Shown piece after piece: positions 22,206 through 35,430 of a stretch of DNA of 64,000 nt. The stretch's first letter is position 1, and every line of letters begins with the position of its first letter. The position numbers were made by a program, and so were the translations under genes. Source of the stretch: Helicoverpa zea (lineage: Eukaryota > Arthropoda > Insecta > Lepidoptera > Noctuidae); assembly GCF_022581195.2 (NCBI RefSeq), contig NC_061459.1, positions 1,240,001 through 1,304,000 of the forward strand. Reading direction: 5' to 3'. The notes beneath the pieces are model-generated. The model was not told the origin of the DNA and did not search any database. It saw only the letters and a list, made by a program, of their open reading frames with translations.

Positions 22206-22735
22206 TTCGGACCACTGAGTACGGAAAGATGAGCGGAGATGCCATAATGCAGGTAGGTCAGGCGTCTAATTCTATGTCAAATTCGTGTGGTGGGCATGGC
22301 CAAAACGATCGGTTACGAGTAAACCAACGCGGTATTTGGGTTCTTTGAGAATTCATTTTTTTTAACGATGTCAAAAATCATCAAATGACCCCTCATCAAA
22401 CCCCTCATCAAACCCCTCATCTTCCCAAATCATCAAATGACGCTGTGTGTTAGAAGCGGCGAGGGAATGTCAGACTCTTACTGACTAAAAACCGTCGTGT
22501 TCCGCCGTAGGCCTTTTATATACCAGGGCCGCGGTAACACTTTCGAACAATCCCGCAACCCCGGCAGTCTTTTTGAAGTCTGTCAACGATTTTTAGCATT
22601 ACAAAAAATGCTCAGTCCAAAGAAGAGCGGAAACAGTAACGTTCCTTATCCCCGCTCACCCGCATTTTGGAGCGCTACTTTCTTAGGCGGTTTTCCGTTA
22701 TGGCACCTCCGCTAGTCATTTTGTTCTCCATGACC
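22206..22735 (-). mobile_element. TIR repeat (family R2) interrupted by a retroposon
   Basis: The reverse complement matches the copies at 23335-23650 and 56655-57275: GGAGAACAAAATGA...GGTGCC at one end, CTCATCTTTCC at the other, imperfect inverted termini. The body is split at about 22347-22583 by a poly(A) retroposon. Non-coding. Confidence 0.65.
22347..22583 (-). mobile_element. Poly(A) retroposon (SINE-like, family A) inside an R2 repeat
   Basis: Begins with a T-run on the plus strand (the poly(A) of a minus-strand copy), then matches, inverted, the insert at 50193-50392 (AACACGACGGTTTTTAGTCA, GAGTCTGACA, CCGCGGCCCTGGTA). Disrupts the host repeat cleanly. Confidence 0.65.
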
Positions 22736-23334
22736 CCGTCCAATGCGTACACATTTTAAATTCAATTACTTTTTCCAATTTACACGGGTGCCGCGGATTT
22801 CTCGCTATAAGCTGCTGGATTGATTTGTTATGTGTGCTCAATGGTTTTGTTTTTCGTTTCATTGTGAAATGTTCAAAGGTTTTGGGTTTTTTTTTTGTCG
22901 GGTAAAGGTTGTTGTGTGCGAAGTGCGAGATGGAAGGGTTGAATTTAGAAGGCATGTTATGATTTACATCATGGAAAATATTAATTCTAAATGAATCATC
23001 AGCAAGCTTTCAGTAGATTGTAATTTTATTTCAAAGCTACATGCAAAAATAAATAAATAATAAGAACACTTAGGTATAGGTAGGTACACATTATTGCTCA
23101 CGACTGTACGTACATTTCATTTGGTCTTATACAACTAACTACAAACCCTTAATTGTAAAAAGTAGGGAAGATAATTTATTGTGTAATGAATTATGTATTA
23201 ATCTATAGTTACCCAACAAGTATTGTACTTACATTTATGTTTGAACCCCTAAACATCCAAATAACATTTAAATCATGTCACAAATTAAATCTTCATTATT
23301 CCCTTACAGTTTTAATGTCCCAACTTCGTCCAAT

Positions 23335-23650
23335 CTTATGGGTCTTGGGCACGGAGAACAAAATGAGTAGCGGAGGTGCCATAATGGAAAATCACTTCAG
23401 AAAGTAGCGCGCCAAAATGCGGGCGAGCGGAGGACGAGGAACGGTACCATTTTCGCCTTTATATTGGACCCAAACATTTTTTTGTAATACCAAAAATCGT
23501 TGACGAATGTCTCAAAAAACCCGAACGCCTCGTTAGTTCACTCGTTACTGATCGTTTTGGTCATGCCTACCATACGAATTCTACCTAGAAGAAGGCGCCT
23601 AACCTTCCTGCATTATAGCTTCTCCGGTTATCTTTCCTTGCTTCGTGGTT
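23335..23650 (+). repeat. Copy of TIR repeat family R2
   Basis: Starts near CACGGAGAACAAAATGAGTA and continues through AATACCAAAAATCGTTGA and GATCGTTTTGGTCATGCC to CTTCTCCGGTTATCTTTCC. Uninterrupted, non-coding. Confidence 0.65.
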
Positions 23651-24524
23651 TTGGGACTTGCAACGGCACAAACAGACCCCTTTTGGGGTGCCCTTGAACT
23701 ACTTCGATCCCTTTTGTTGAAGACGCCTGCGGCCCAACAATGAGGACCAGCTGTGACCAACATCAATGCTCATTTAGAATAAAAGAATGTTAATGGACAA
23801 ACTTTGTTATTGTTTTGTGGGCTCTTAGAAACGAGATGATTATTTTCATTTGAATTTTTAATTTGAGTAATGGTTAATTATGAGTTCTTGAATAGGTGTT
23901 TTAAAGTGTTATTTTGTAAATTGTGTTGGGTATACTGTTAAAAAATCATTCAGGATGTCTGAATTAACATCTACAAAATCGGAAGTAAATCAATATAAAA
24001 CAGTCAAATAAAACAGAATTTAATGATAAAATAACAATATAATATATATTGGTAACCGCATTTTAATCAAGAACAGACGTTCCAATTTACATTAAAAAAC
24101 CATTTTACCATACGAAACTAATTTGTTACCAATTAGAAAAATAATTACGAATGCGGCATCGAAACGGATATACATTGGCGTAGGAAAAATAAAACGTTCG
24201 CGCAACCGAGTGAGATCCGATTTAATTCGATTACGAGCATCGCATTGAAACGTTTCGAATTGAATCGATTTCTAAGTGTTTCGATTTAATTGAAGCCCAT
24301 GCTGTTCTCGTATCCGAATGCTATTATTTACCATTTACCGGCCGATGCCCGCAACCGTTATAACCAATGGTGCCTCGTTTGAACGTCTTATTTATGATTT
24401 CATAATTGGTCGAGTTACTTGTGACTAGTTAGAAAAAAGTTTTTATTATTTAAAGAAAATCTGTTAGGAATAGAATAGATAATGATGGTTAGATTGCTTT
24501 GTTAAATTGCCAATAAATATAAAA

Positions 24525-24857
24525 AAAACGGCCAAGTGCGAGTCGGACTCGCGCACGTAGGGTTCCGTACCATCCAAACTAATATTCTATATATACATAT
24601 TTATGGATATCGAGCAAAATTGAGCAAAATATCACGTTTTTTGTATGGGAGCCCCCCGAAATATTTATTTTCTTCTAGTTTTCAGTATTTGTTGTTAAAG
24701 CGGCAACAGAAATACATCATCTGTGAAAATTTCAACTCTCTATCACGGTTCATGAGATACAGCCTGGTGACAGACGGACGGACGGACGTACGGACGGATG
24801 GACAGAGGCGCGAAAACAATAGGGTCCCGTTTTACCCTTTGGGTACGGAACCCTAAA
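24525..24857 (+). repeat. Lepidopteran 'gggttccgtac' repeat
   Basis: Carries GGCCAAGTGCGAGTCGGACT, AGGGTTCCGTAC near 24559 and the inverted GTACGGAACCCT near its end, with a GACG-rich microsatellite at 24770-24800. Related copy at 35150-35430. Its 106-codon frame is a by-product. Confidence 0.7.
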
Positions 24858-27800
24858 AACAAAAAGATCAGGTAACTGCTGTTTCTATAACACCAGTAAA
24901 AGTTTAACTACATAATTATTACTTACCACCAGGTCACTGAATTAAGCATTACTTAGCAACAAATACCCACTTTGATTAGGTTATCACTAATCGTAACTGC
25001 AGTAAGTCTAGTAGCCCCAACGAGTTAATATCACGATGATACCGAGATCATCAAACAATGCCGAATGTAATTGGTAATACGAATCAGCTAATTACGATCG
25101 CTTCGGTAATGTAATATTTTTCGCTATAACAGCTTGTAAAAGCGAATCATTCTCAATTTATTTTAATTAAAGCAATTATATGAAATATTGGAAACTGTCA
25201 TTTCAAAAAGTACGAAGTTTAACTACGTCTAACCAAGGATTGTTATATTTCCCGGGAACCAGTATGTATGGATAGATCTATACAGATATTATTATGAAGC
25301 TCAACCACTTATATGTTTCACGCTTATCTAATCCGAAACTACTTTCCGATTTGAAAAATTATTTTGTTTTATTAATTTAAAAATTAGATAGTCCATTTAA
25401 TAACACCTTTATTTTTAGGCATTTGCACGGAGTAGACATGGGTAGAACCATGGGAAAGAGCTATAAATTAATTAATTATCAAAGAGATTCAAAATCAAAA
25501 TAATTTAGTGATACCTCAATAATTTCCCACCCACATATATCAGCATAACCCAATACAAACATCGTCAAAGTTCAGCAAAACCAACGTTTGCGTTTACGAA
25601 GGTAATATTGGCAATTGACGTCAGATCATTAACGGGCGTCACGTTCGCATGATTTCACCGTGTAATGTACCTGTAACGTGGGCGTTACGGTAACTATGAG
25701 CGTAATGTTAGATTCGAAATGTTAGGATTTTGATTCGAGGGGATAATAAGGCAATCATTGCTTCATCTTCAATCATATGTCAGATAAGATTTACAAAAAA
25801 ACGAACTCAATTTATTTTGACATAAGTGTATTTTTTTAATGTTAAAAATAGACATAAACATATACAATAAACAGTATTCGGCGATAATCTACATTAAGAA
25901 GATAATGATAATTCATTCAGTTTTTATATAAAATCAAAACCTAATCATTCATACTTTTCAGAACTTAGCTATATCTGAAAATAGTAAAATAAAAAGTTAG
26001 TTCTAAAGAACATAATATTTTTTAAAATAATGATTGTAAAATAAAGCTTTAAACAACAATATTTTTTTTACAAAAAAAAAATACAAAAACGAGCCAGTAA
26101 TTACTCGTCCATTTTTTCGATGTAAACGCAGCATAAGACAGTTTCAGTACTCATTGTCATCAAGTGGCTTTAGATTGCAGGAATCCATTAGAAGCAGATA
26201 CTGCGAATTAATAGCGAACGGTCTTCACTGACTTCGATAGAGTTCCTTATAGACTATTGCACGGGATTTACTAGTTTCATCAAATATTTATTTCCCATCA
26301 GAAATTCCGTGTTGAGTTTATTTTGCGGATTTTCGGATTTATCTGAAATCGTCACACGTTTTGGAGAAAAGTAACTTATAATAACTTTTTTTTAGAGGTA
26401 GGTAGATCCGTTTTGTGTGCAATGAGAACTTACAACGATACCCAAAACTACATGATTCATATTAAAATTAGTCAAAGTGTTTTTAAAATTGATCGAATAC
26501 AAAATCATCGTGACTACTATAAATTAGCGAGTGTTAAGTAGGTATGACTCATTGAAATCATAATTAAATTATTATTATATAAACATTAACAAAGACCTCA
26601 TTGAACATTTATCTTTATCAATGTAGAAATGGCTAATCACTGACTTTTGGAGTGATCAAAAATGGTTAAAAACTTGAAATAAAAACAAGCTTCTGCGATC
26701 CACTCCGGTATGGTGAAGTACAGGTCCAACCCTAAAGCTGACTGTCTTTTAGTATTGTCTCATAATACCACACTTCAGTCATCGCATATTGCTTGCCTAG
26801 CTTCATAAGCTAACCCAATATTTCATCCTCCGAGCCATTTTCCCAAACTATGTTGGGGTCGGCTTTCAGTCTATCCGGAAACCCAATACTTTTATCAATC
26901 AGAATAACTCATTATCAGAATTCTTCTCTAAGTTAGAAAAAACCTGAATCCCTACAAACACAAATCTCACTTGCACAAACTATCGCATTTCAAAGTTCCA
27001 TCATGATCGGACGTATGCAAAAAAACCTGCATTAATGGCTGCATAATGAAGAAAAACTTAGCTGGAACTTCGAAGGCAGTTCAATTAATATTCAATTTTC
27101 CCAGCAATTAGCATGATGAATTAGAGAGAAATTTCACAAAGTCAGTTCTGAAGCAAGATGCGGAGTGCATCTTAATTCTATTTGGTCGCTTGGCTATGCA
27201 GTCGCTGTGTTGCTCCGTCGGACGACTGTTGCGCAACTGTATGGTCGTGTGGAGAACGGATTTCCTTTGCGGACGGAAGACGGAAGATTTGTGTCCCGTT
27301 CTCAACTTTGCCATTTTTAAGTTTATGTTATTTTATTAAGATTTAGAGGTAGGTTTCAAGTGGACAATCGCACGGAAAGAATAAGTTTTATTTTCCGGGA
27401 AGTAACCCGGTAGTATACATAAGTATTATAATTAATTGATTTTGTTTTCTAAACTTTGACGTATGACCACCTTTCTTTCTTCTTAATCTTACAACAAGTC
27501 ATCAATTTGATTTTGTTGATTTTTCTATCTTCTTATTATTGCACAATCTATTAACAAAAGCATTCATACTTCATAGACCACCAACCAACCCATATCCTAC
27601 GTTCTAAAATCAAAGCTACCTTAATAGTTACAATTGAAGCGTAATAGCCTTGTCGCCCACTCCCATCTGTACTATAGTCTGCTAAGTGTAAGCAATTCTG
27701 CAGATGCCGTTGCTTGGATTCAATTATAGCATTGCATCTGGTGTGGAGTGCTGGCCTGACGTATAGTGCGGTCGGAATTAGAAGGTGCTACTCAAGCCTA

Positions 27801-28750
27801 TTGTGTCCGGGTCAAATGAATTCCTGGTGACGTAAGGAATGGCATGATAGGTTTGGGTTACCTTTTATGCTCCAATTTTCAGGTCTATAGTGTCGGGCCA
27901 TTGGGTATAATTTAAAATTAACATCTCCTAGTATTAAAATACTTAGCTAATGTAGTTCTAAAATTATGAAGTCCTTTGTTATGTTTTTGAAGTGTCATAA
28001 CCAATTTTGGAAGGAATTTGAAGTACATACCTTCTATCATATACAGTATTTACAGCAAATCAAGACCTGTCATTGCTATTTAAACTGTTAGTCGTCCAAA
28101 TACTCCATAAAACAAATACTCAACTAAATAAGGTCTGCGATCTAACTAGGACTTTACAAGGCATTATCTTCCTAAACATCTTCATTATCTGTTCTTACAG
28201 CTTTTAATGAAAAGCTGAAAAAGGCCATTTCACAAAAAAAAAACTTGATATAATCGATATTTGTTTTAGAAATTATTATTCCAAATATAGGCTAATCGTC
28301 TCACCACACATTGGAAGGTGCACGTCTATATCGAATGAAGATCCGACGTGGGTGCGATTCGATTATAGGTATCGACGCACTATCGATACTCAGCTGAAAT
28401 GTACGGAGTGTTGACAGAATTATATAGCACTGCATCTAAACTGGAGAACACGGTGCTTTGAGGTGCCAATTATGCGGAAGAGATAGAATTTGCGATGCAA
28501 CAATGGCGGGAATGTCTTGGTTGTGTAAATTACTCTTCAGAATGTGATTCTGCCAATTGCTGCATATGTACTGTAAATGATAAAATGTTTATTTGGGATT
28601 TAATTATTTGAGAGTTTTTTTTAAGTTTTTCTTTTAGTAAAAAGGGCTGAGCATCGAGAAAAATTGGCGAAACTTGGAGAGACGATGGTCCCTTGGGGTG
28701 GTGGACGTGTTTCGGCTGACACGACGACGAGACATCGCAAAAGTTACTTA
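24858..28750. other. Gene-free AT-rich stretch
   Basis: No gene recognised. 26820-26890 is a fragment of the family-R4 repeat (CATCCTCCGAGCC...ACTATGTTGGGGTCGGC). A GC-richer patch at 27150-27310 is open on the minus strand for 68 codons but shows no domain. Confidence 0.45.
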
Positions 28751-30563
28751 TAGTGCAGTCATTGAAGCGAAAAATACGGTCTAACCTCCGAATTTTTTTA
28801 CTGTGAACCGATTTGCATGAAATTTTGGTATTAGGTTCATCTTACCCTTGACTTCAAAAGTGAATATGATTTGAACTCCGCCACCCCCCCTGGGGGCGGT
28901 TGACACCTCTTCTTTGGGGTGAATATTTTTTTTGCAAAATAATCTCGGATATCGATAGAAGACCTAATTTTAAGCTAAAGTTGTCTTTAAAGTTTAAAAA
29001 AAAATCCAATACTTTTCAAGTTATTGGCAATTGAAAATTCCCAATTTTTCACGTTTTTCATCGGTTTTTTGCAAATATCTCCAAAAGTATAGGTTTTATC
29101 GAAAATTTATAAAGAACAAAATTGTAGCAGGTAAAACAACGAACAATTTGTTTTTTTATAAAAGGTCCTAAGTGCAATACTAAGCTAGATATTAAAGATC
29201 AAAGCCGTTTTTTATTTTGTCTGAAATTTAATCGACGTAGTTTATGCCATCTATTATTTTAGTAAGTTGATCAATTTACCAGTTTTATTATTTTCCGGTG
29301 ACATATATACACATTACAATAGTTGTGACTCTTTATTATACTGCCTACTTTCACATTGCTCCAAATATTGACACTCCGAAGTTTTCAGTTACCAAGTAGA
29401 AAAAAATATGACAAGTTTTTGGACCGTAACTCCTTCAATTTTCATGCTATCACAATTTATAAAAAACCACTGTAAAAGTAATTAAGAGAGCTACAACATC
29501 CATCATTGCAATATATAGTAAAGAACTTTTTTCTAAAACGGTGAAGGGTTAAAGTGCTTAAGAGAGGCTGTGATTGCGCTGCCACGCGCTCTTTAAACAA
29601 TCATATCTCCGTCAATTTTTGTTCGACAGAAAAAACAAATAAACCAAATTGTTTGTCAGAAAAATACCTAATTTTTTTATCAGTACACTTTTATACGTAT
29701 CTGTCGTAATTTTTGAGATATTATGAAAAACAAGTGGGTTTTTCTTTAATTTGAAATTTTGTTCTTTTCGTTAATCGTGACTTTTTTGAAAAATATCTGT
29801 CCTGAAGCAGCCAAACTGATACTATCTATCAAACTCTTCATAATAAAGTTAATCCTAGGCGGAATACGATTAATTTTAATTTTGGTGGAAATGGCACTTA
29901 TGAAACCCATTGATTTAAAAGAAAAAATATAAGATGCTCCCCTTATTTGCAATACAGCTCACTTATTTTACGTGCAAAAGACTTTTAATAGTACTCATCT
30001 TAAAGCTTATTTCAAGCACTACAAAACCCATTTGTATTCGAATGCATAAAATGCATCTACTCGCCGCTACATGGCATTGACCACAACGATTAAATTTCAG
30101 ACAAAATAAAAAACGGCTTTGATCTTTAATATCTAGCTTAATATTGCACTTAGGACCTTTTGTAAAAAAACAAATTGTTCGTTGTTTTACCTGCTACAAT
30201 TTTGTTCTTTATAAATTTTCGATAAAACCTATATTTTTGGAGATATTTGCAAAAAACCGATGAAAAACGTGAAAAAATTGCGAATTTTCAATTGTCAATA
30301 ACTTGAAAAGTATTGAATTTTTTTTTAAACTTTAAAGACAACTTTAGCTTAAAATTAGGTCTTCTATCGATATCCGAGGTTATTTTGCAAAAAAAATATT
30401 CACCCCAAAGAAGGGGTGTCAACCACCCCCAGGGGGGGGGTGGCGGAGTTCAAATCATATTCACTTTTGAAGTTAAGGGTAAGATGAACCTAATTCCAAA
30501 ATTTCATGCAAATCGGTTCACAGTAAAAAAAATCGTAGCAATAATGCTTCAATGACTGCACTA
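28751..30563. mobile_element. 1.8-kb DNA element with ~500-bp inverted arms and TTA target duplications
   Basis: Left arm about 28751-29252 and right arm about 30068-30563 are near-identical inverted copies starting TAGTGCAGTCATTGAAGC. TTA flanks both ends (28748-28750, 30564-30566), the 3-bp TWA duplication seen with PIF/Harbinger elements; a TA duplication (Tc1/mariner style) is the alternative. The 0.8-kb centre has no coding frame of note, so this is non-autonomous. The whole unit could fold into a 500-bp RNA hairpin. Confidence 0.85.
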
Positions 30564-30566
30564 TTA

Positions 30567-33500
30567 TTTGGTGTTAACTGTAATTCTCGCCTTTCAAATA
30601 ATTTAGTGTAAAATATATTTGATCCTATTTAAAAAAAAAATACTATTTACTTACAAAATAATACAAATACTACCAGAATTAACAGCGACATATACCAAAC
30701 TACACATTACGGATCACAACTGAACATTGTGTTGTGCACTGAGATGCACTAATCTCGGGTGAGATACTACACCGTACACTGTCGTGCCTATTTCTGGGAA
30801 CACCATCTTAGCTGTGTTTAGACTGAAATTAACTCTGAAATGTCTTAAGTGTGTGTACATTTTCGCTAGAATAATTTACCTGTTGTAGGTATTGTTTTAG
30901 ACATAATTGTAGTAATTTTGAATTTATATAATGTTTTGTTAGCTGTATGGAACATTGTAGGTATGAAAGCAGTAGACGTCTTGCCATTATTTTGACACAA
31001 AGGCAAGTTTGAAACATTGCTCAGCATTCTTCTTCAACTCAATTTTACAGTGAGTTGTCTCTGACTCTTCTTCCCTTACATCCCGAAGAGAAAAATGAAA
31101 ATGATGTAGACTATCAAAAACAGCACCTTTTTGTGTGTAAGTATTGCGTTCATATTATAAAGCTTTCAGAGTTTTACAGACAGTATAGAACGCCTGAATT
31201 AACTGGCTCGTGGAAATTAATGCCATATATTTTTCTATATATTTTTTTTATAATATGTAGACAAAAAGCTAGAATAAACAAACAAACAAATCGCCAGCCG
31301 ACAGAGTAACCACAAAAATATCACCGTGACGTGAAGAAGTTAATATCAGTGTAGTGTTCCCGAATATTGATTGCTGGTCACCTTGACAAGGGTTTAGCAG
31401 TTTTCCAAGGTGAACCTTTTAGCTGCGAAGAGCACTATTCTGGAAATGTAGATAGAATTTGTTTTTATCTTCTTCTGTGAAAATACTGGGTACTACTATT
31501 AAAAACGAACTCCTGCCAGCAGTTTCACCTCGGGATCTAATCCACAAACCCAACTTAAAGTGTCCTAGATTCTTGCCGATGCCTTAGACTATGTGTGTAC
31601 AAATTTTCATGCATATCGATTCAGCCGTTTTCGCGTGAAAACAAGACAGTTAGACAGACATACAGACTTACTTTCACATTTATAAAACTTGTCATATTAG
31701 TTAGGATAAATCTAATATAACTAAACCTTCTTCATACAAAGTGTAAATTATTATTATGTAGTTCTGTAAATATTGTCAGAATAACCAGCAGATGGATGGC
31801 ACTCTACATTCCAGTGGTTTGCGAAGGTGCGTTGTTTGTTCTCCACTAAGATTAAAGTAGGTTCCGACGGAGGTCAGGGTGTCACCGACCTCAAGTATTT
31901 CTTGACTGTTTGTATTACTTTGTTATATGCTGAGTCTTCTAACACAATATTTATTTTAGGAAAGGAATATTGAGGCAACAATTATAGCGAAAAAATAATT
32001 GTTTACTATCTAAATTATAGTGGAAATGGGCGGTCTTTCTTCACCTCAAATTGATCTGAAATTTTTGGACGAATATAGAGACATTAGGATAGACGATCAT
32101 TTAATGATGTTTAAGTAAAAAGTATAGTTACACGTAGTTCAGGCATACAACTACTAAAATTTTCGGGGAAATTCCGTGACTAGCAAGATTTATTACACAA
32201 AAACGGGCAAGACGAAAAAAGAAAAGGCTAGAACACACGTAATTAACACAAAACGTTTAACAGTCCATTAACACCAACTATAAAAAGGCGAACGCGTCAA
32301 AAGGCTCCATCTATCATCGGCCCTTAACTTAGAATGTTTAAAATACCGGAGACGCCATTTCCTGAACTTACCTTCTGTCAGAAGCACGAGAACTCCGGTC
32401 ATATGTAATTGTGCCATTACCAAAAAAATGCACCAGTTACCTATCATCACTATATGTATATTTCTCTGGCTGTTTCTGTGTCCTACCCGACAATGTAGCT
32501 TCCTAAAAGAAATATTTTTAATAACAGAATTATTTCGGAGCCTTTAAGGTACAAACAAAAAAAAAACAAAGTTTCTTTATATTAGCATAGATATAGAATG
32601 CCTCACGCAGAATTCCTATATGGAGATTAGTGCTCGTGCTCATGGCGGTTCCGGTTAGTTATGTGCTCTAAGGCCCTTAAAGTGCGGCTAGTGAAAGTCG
32701 GCGTGAGTACGAACAATGCGTTAATGGAAACCCAGCTTAATTATACACGTCATCACCATAGACAATGGAAAGTAGTTTTAGGGGAATGGGTACCAAACCT
32801 TATGTTGTTTGGTGGAGTGGAAAAGTGCGGTTATGAAGGTCTGGTTATGAATTTTGAATCAAAATGGTTAATTCTTCCTTATAATATCTTTGCATTTTAG
32901 ATAAATAAATAATATTCCTAAGAACTCAATAAAGATTAACATTTATCACGCAGGTGTATCAATTCAAAACAGATTTTTCTGTAAAGTCATAACCGATTAC
33001 GATATTGTTACTATTGCAAGGTGCTATATTAAAGAGGTTTGGTTTATAAAGTAGTTTCTTGCACAGCGAAATGCTGGCACATAAGAATCCGCCCTATTTG
33101 TAAAACTCCCTGGCCACCTATACCACTACCCGAATAAAAATTTACCACCAGCCTGCAAGCGTTTTTTCTACTATTCTAATTCCAAATTCATGCAAACTGG
33201 TCGATGGAGTATAATAAAAGGGAATCCTAAAATAAAGGTTTTTATCTTACTGTATGTTTACTATGATAGTCGGATTAGGTGGAAAATCCCTGAGTTGGCA
33301 ACACAGGGAAATATAGACGCCATAGGTCTATGGGGCCCTCTTGAAAATATAAGATAGAATAAGGTTCAATGTGTTAGAAGAGGAAACAATGGTTTGATTT
33401 TTTCCCTGTGCAAAGAAAATTATATACGAAGCAGAAAAATGGATATATACACATAAAAAGAAAAATAAGGAAGAAGAAGGCTAAAGGATCGTCCGATATT

Positions 33501-35149
33501 AACTTATTTCAAAGTTTTGACCTAAAATTGTAAATATAGCTTTATATGCGAATAAGCTTGATAACATGTATGTATATAATAAATAATAATAATAAATAAT
33601 AATAAATAAATTGTTTATTGTTTCAAAATATATAAATATATATGTATATATGTAAAATATTTTTTCTATAAGAGATATCTAGGTATAATAAATAGGCATA
33701 AAACGAGACATTAAATATCATCTTTCAGAAACGAAAATAGGAAAAATAAATTTAAGATAAAACTAAAAAAACACCTACTCAGTACACTGCCTTAACTTTT
33801 TATTGTATTACTATCCTACTAACTACTTCTACTAACTAACTACCGACTACTTTTCTTACTTATGCTATATCTATACTCCGATTATATCTATCTAATCTTT
33901 GATTTTCATACTTACGTACTTAATATTAACCTCCTAATACTACTTATATAGCTTAACATATATAATACTAATATTACATATATAATTACATATATAATAC
34001 TAATATTTATATAATATAATACTAATATATACTAATATATTAATTTTATAATTATTGTAAACTTAACTTAATAGAACCTATAATAGTAAGTCAATAGTTT
34101 AGAAATCTGATCCAACAGATAAACTGTGTATACAGTTTTGTTGGACATTTTATATTTTTTATAATGTAAAATTTACCTTCTAAGCAATAAATAAATAAAT
34201 AAATAAAATAATAAAAATCTAAGAACAATTTCAGATAGAAGATTCCCTGTAAATTACATTACCGTCCAATAAATTAGAATCCCTTTAATTATTGAAACCT
34301 CAGGATTTCAGGAGCCTATTATTTATAACACTAAGATGCGTACCGACCCACAGACCTAACACTTAGTTGAATTGAACAATATTAATTTCAATTAAATTCA
34401 ATTAAGATTGGACAGATTTATAAAATGAGAGAGCAAAATATTCGGAAATGAAAAATTGACCATCTCTATTTGACGAATTAATGTTAATTAGAATGTAATT
34501 GAAATGAATTAGAAAATTAATGAACTTGATCCGAATAATGGATGAAATGAGAGATGTAATTAATCGGAATTAAAAAATAAGGGAAGTCTTAGAAGTAATA
34601 AAGTAGCTAATTACATTCCAAGTTTCAATTACGTCATTTATGTACTAGTGCTACCAGTTTTATAAGGAACTGAGCTTTTGATTTCTAAATTAATGTCCGG
34701 AATAGGATATACCTATTCTTAGGAGTAGAGCAGCGTAGACAAGAAATTTTCTTAATTCTGCAAAGAAACGGAAAACTTCTACTTTAATAAAAACAAATAC
34801 TGGAACCAATATCATTATCATTGAATAAAACATATAGCGCTATCTTTCTATATTTGAAAGAAATAAGTTCTTACTATTGCGTATCCTTAGTATTGCGCAC
34901 ATTAAAATAATCTGGTACCTACTCAACTGAAAAATTCTCATGAGTTTTATGATTATCTGATCTATTGATGTTCGTCAGTCTGCGGGGGCTCTATGGCCAC
35001 TTAACTTCTAGATACGAGTAAGTATATTTCACATGTCTTTGTTTTATCATGACCACGTGTGGAGTATCACCGGATGAGACAGATATAAATAAAAAACCTA
35101 CTGTATTCCTAATACATTCTCCTTATTCAAAAAAATACTATGCTGAAGA
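30567..35149. other. Gene-free stretch with retroposon remnants
   Basis: 31600-31700 resembles the 3' end of a common lepidopteran RTE-type repeat (CAGCCGTTTTCGCGTGAAAA then gacagacatacagac). 33590-34213 is low-complexity and ends in a short (AAAT)n run, see separate entry. I see no gene; short frames at 31055 and 32661 have no recognisable domain. Confidence 0.45.
33750..34213 (+). repeat. 3' end of a non-LTR element with (AAAT)n tail
   Basis: Ends AAGCAATAAATAAATAAATA, the tail form of many insect CR1/Jockey-type elements. Upstream sequence is AT-rich and non-coding, so only 3' UTR remains. Confidence 0.5.
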
Positions 35150-35430
35150 TCCCATCAAAATCGGTTCAGCCAAATGTAAGATAATCAGGCACCAACATTA
35201 TACTTACACGCACCATACACGTTTATTGTATGGGAGCCCCCAAAAATATTTATTTTATTCTAATTTTCAGTATTTATTGTTATACCAGCAACAGAAATAC
35301 ATCATCTGTGAAGATTTCAACTCTCTAACTATCACGGTTCATGAGATACAGCCTGGTGACAGACGGACGGACGGACGGAGGAGCTAAAACAATAGGGTCC
35401 CATTTTACCCTTTGGGTACGGAACCCTAAA
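35150..35430 (+). repeat. Second copy of the 'gggttccgtac' repeat
   Basis: Shares CAGAAATACATCATCTGTGA, CATGAGATACAGCCTGGTGA, the GACG microsatellite and the TACGGAACCCTAAAAA end with 24525-24857; its 5' part is diverged. Confidence 0.65.

Noticed and set aside
24536..24856. 106-codon frame as a gene
   Set aside because: Lies wholly within a common repeat; a related repeat at 35150 is diverged and not kept coding.
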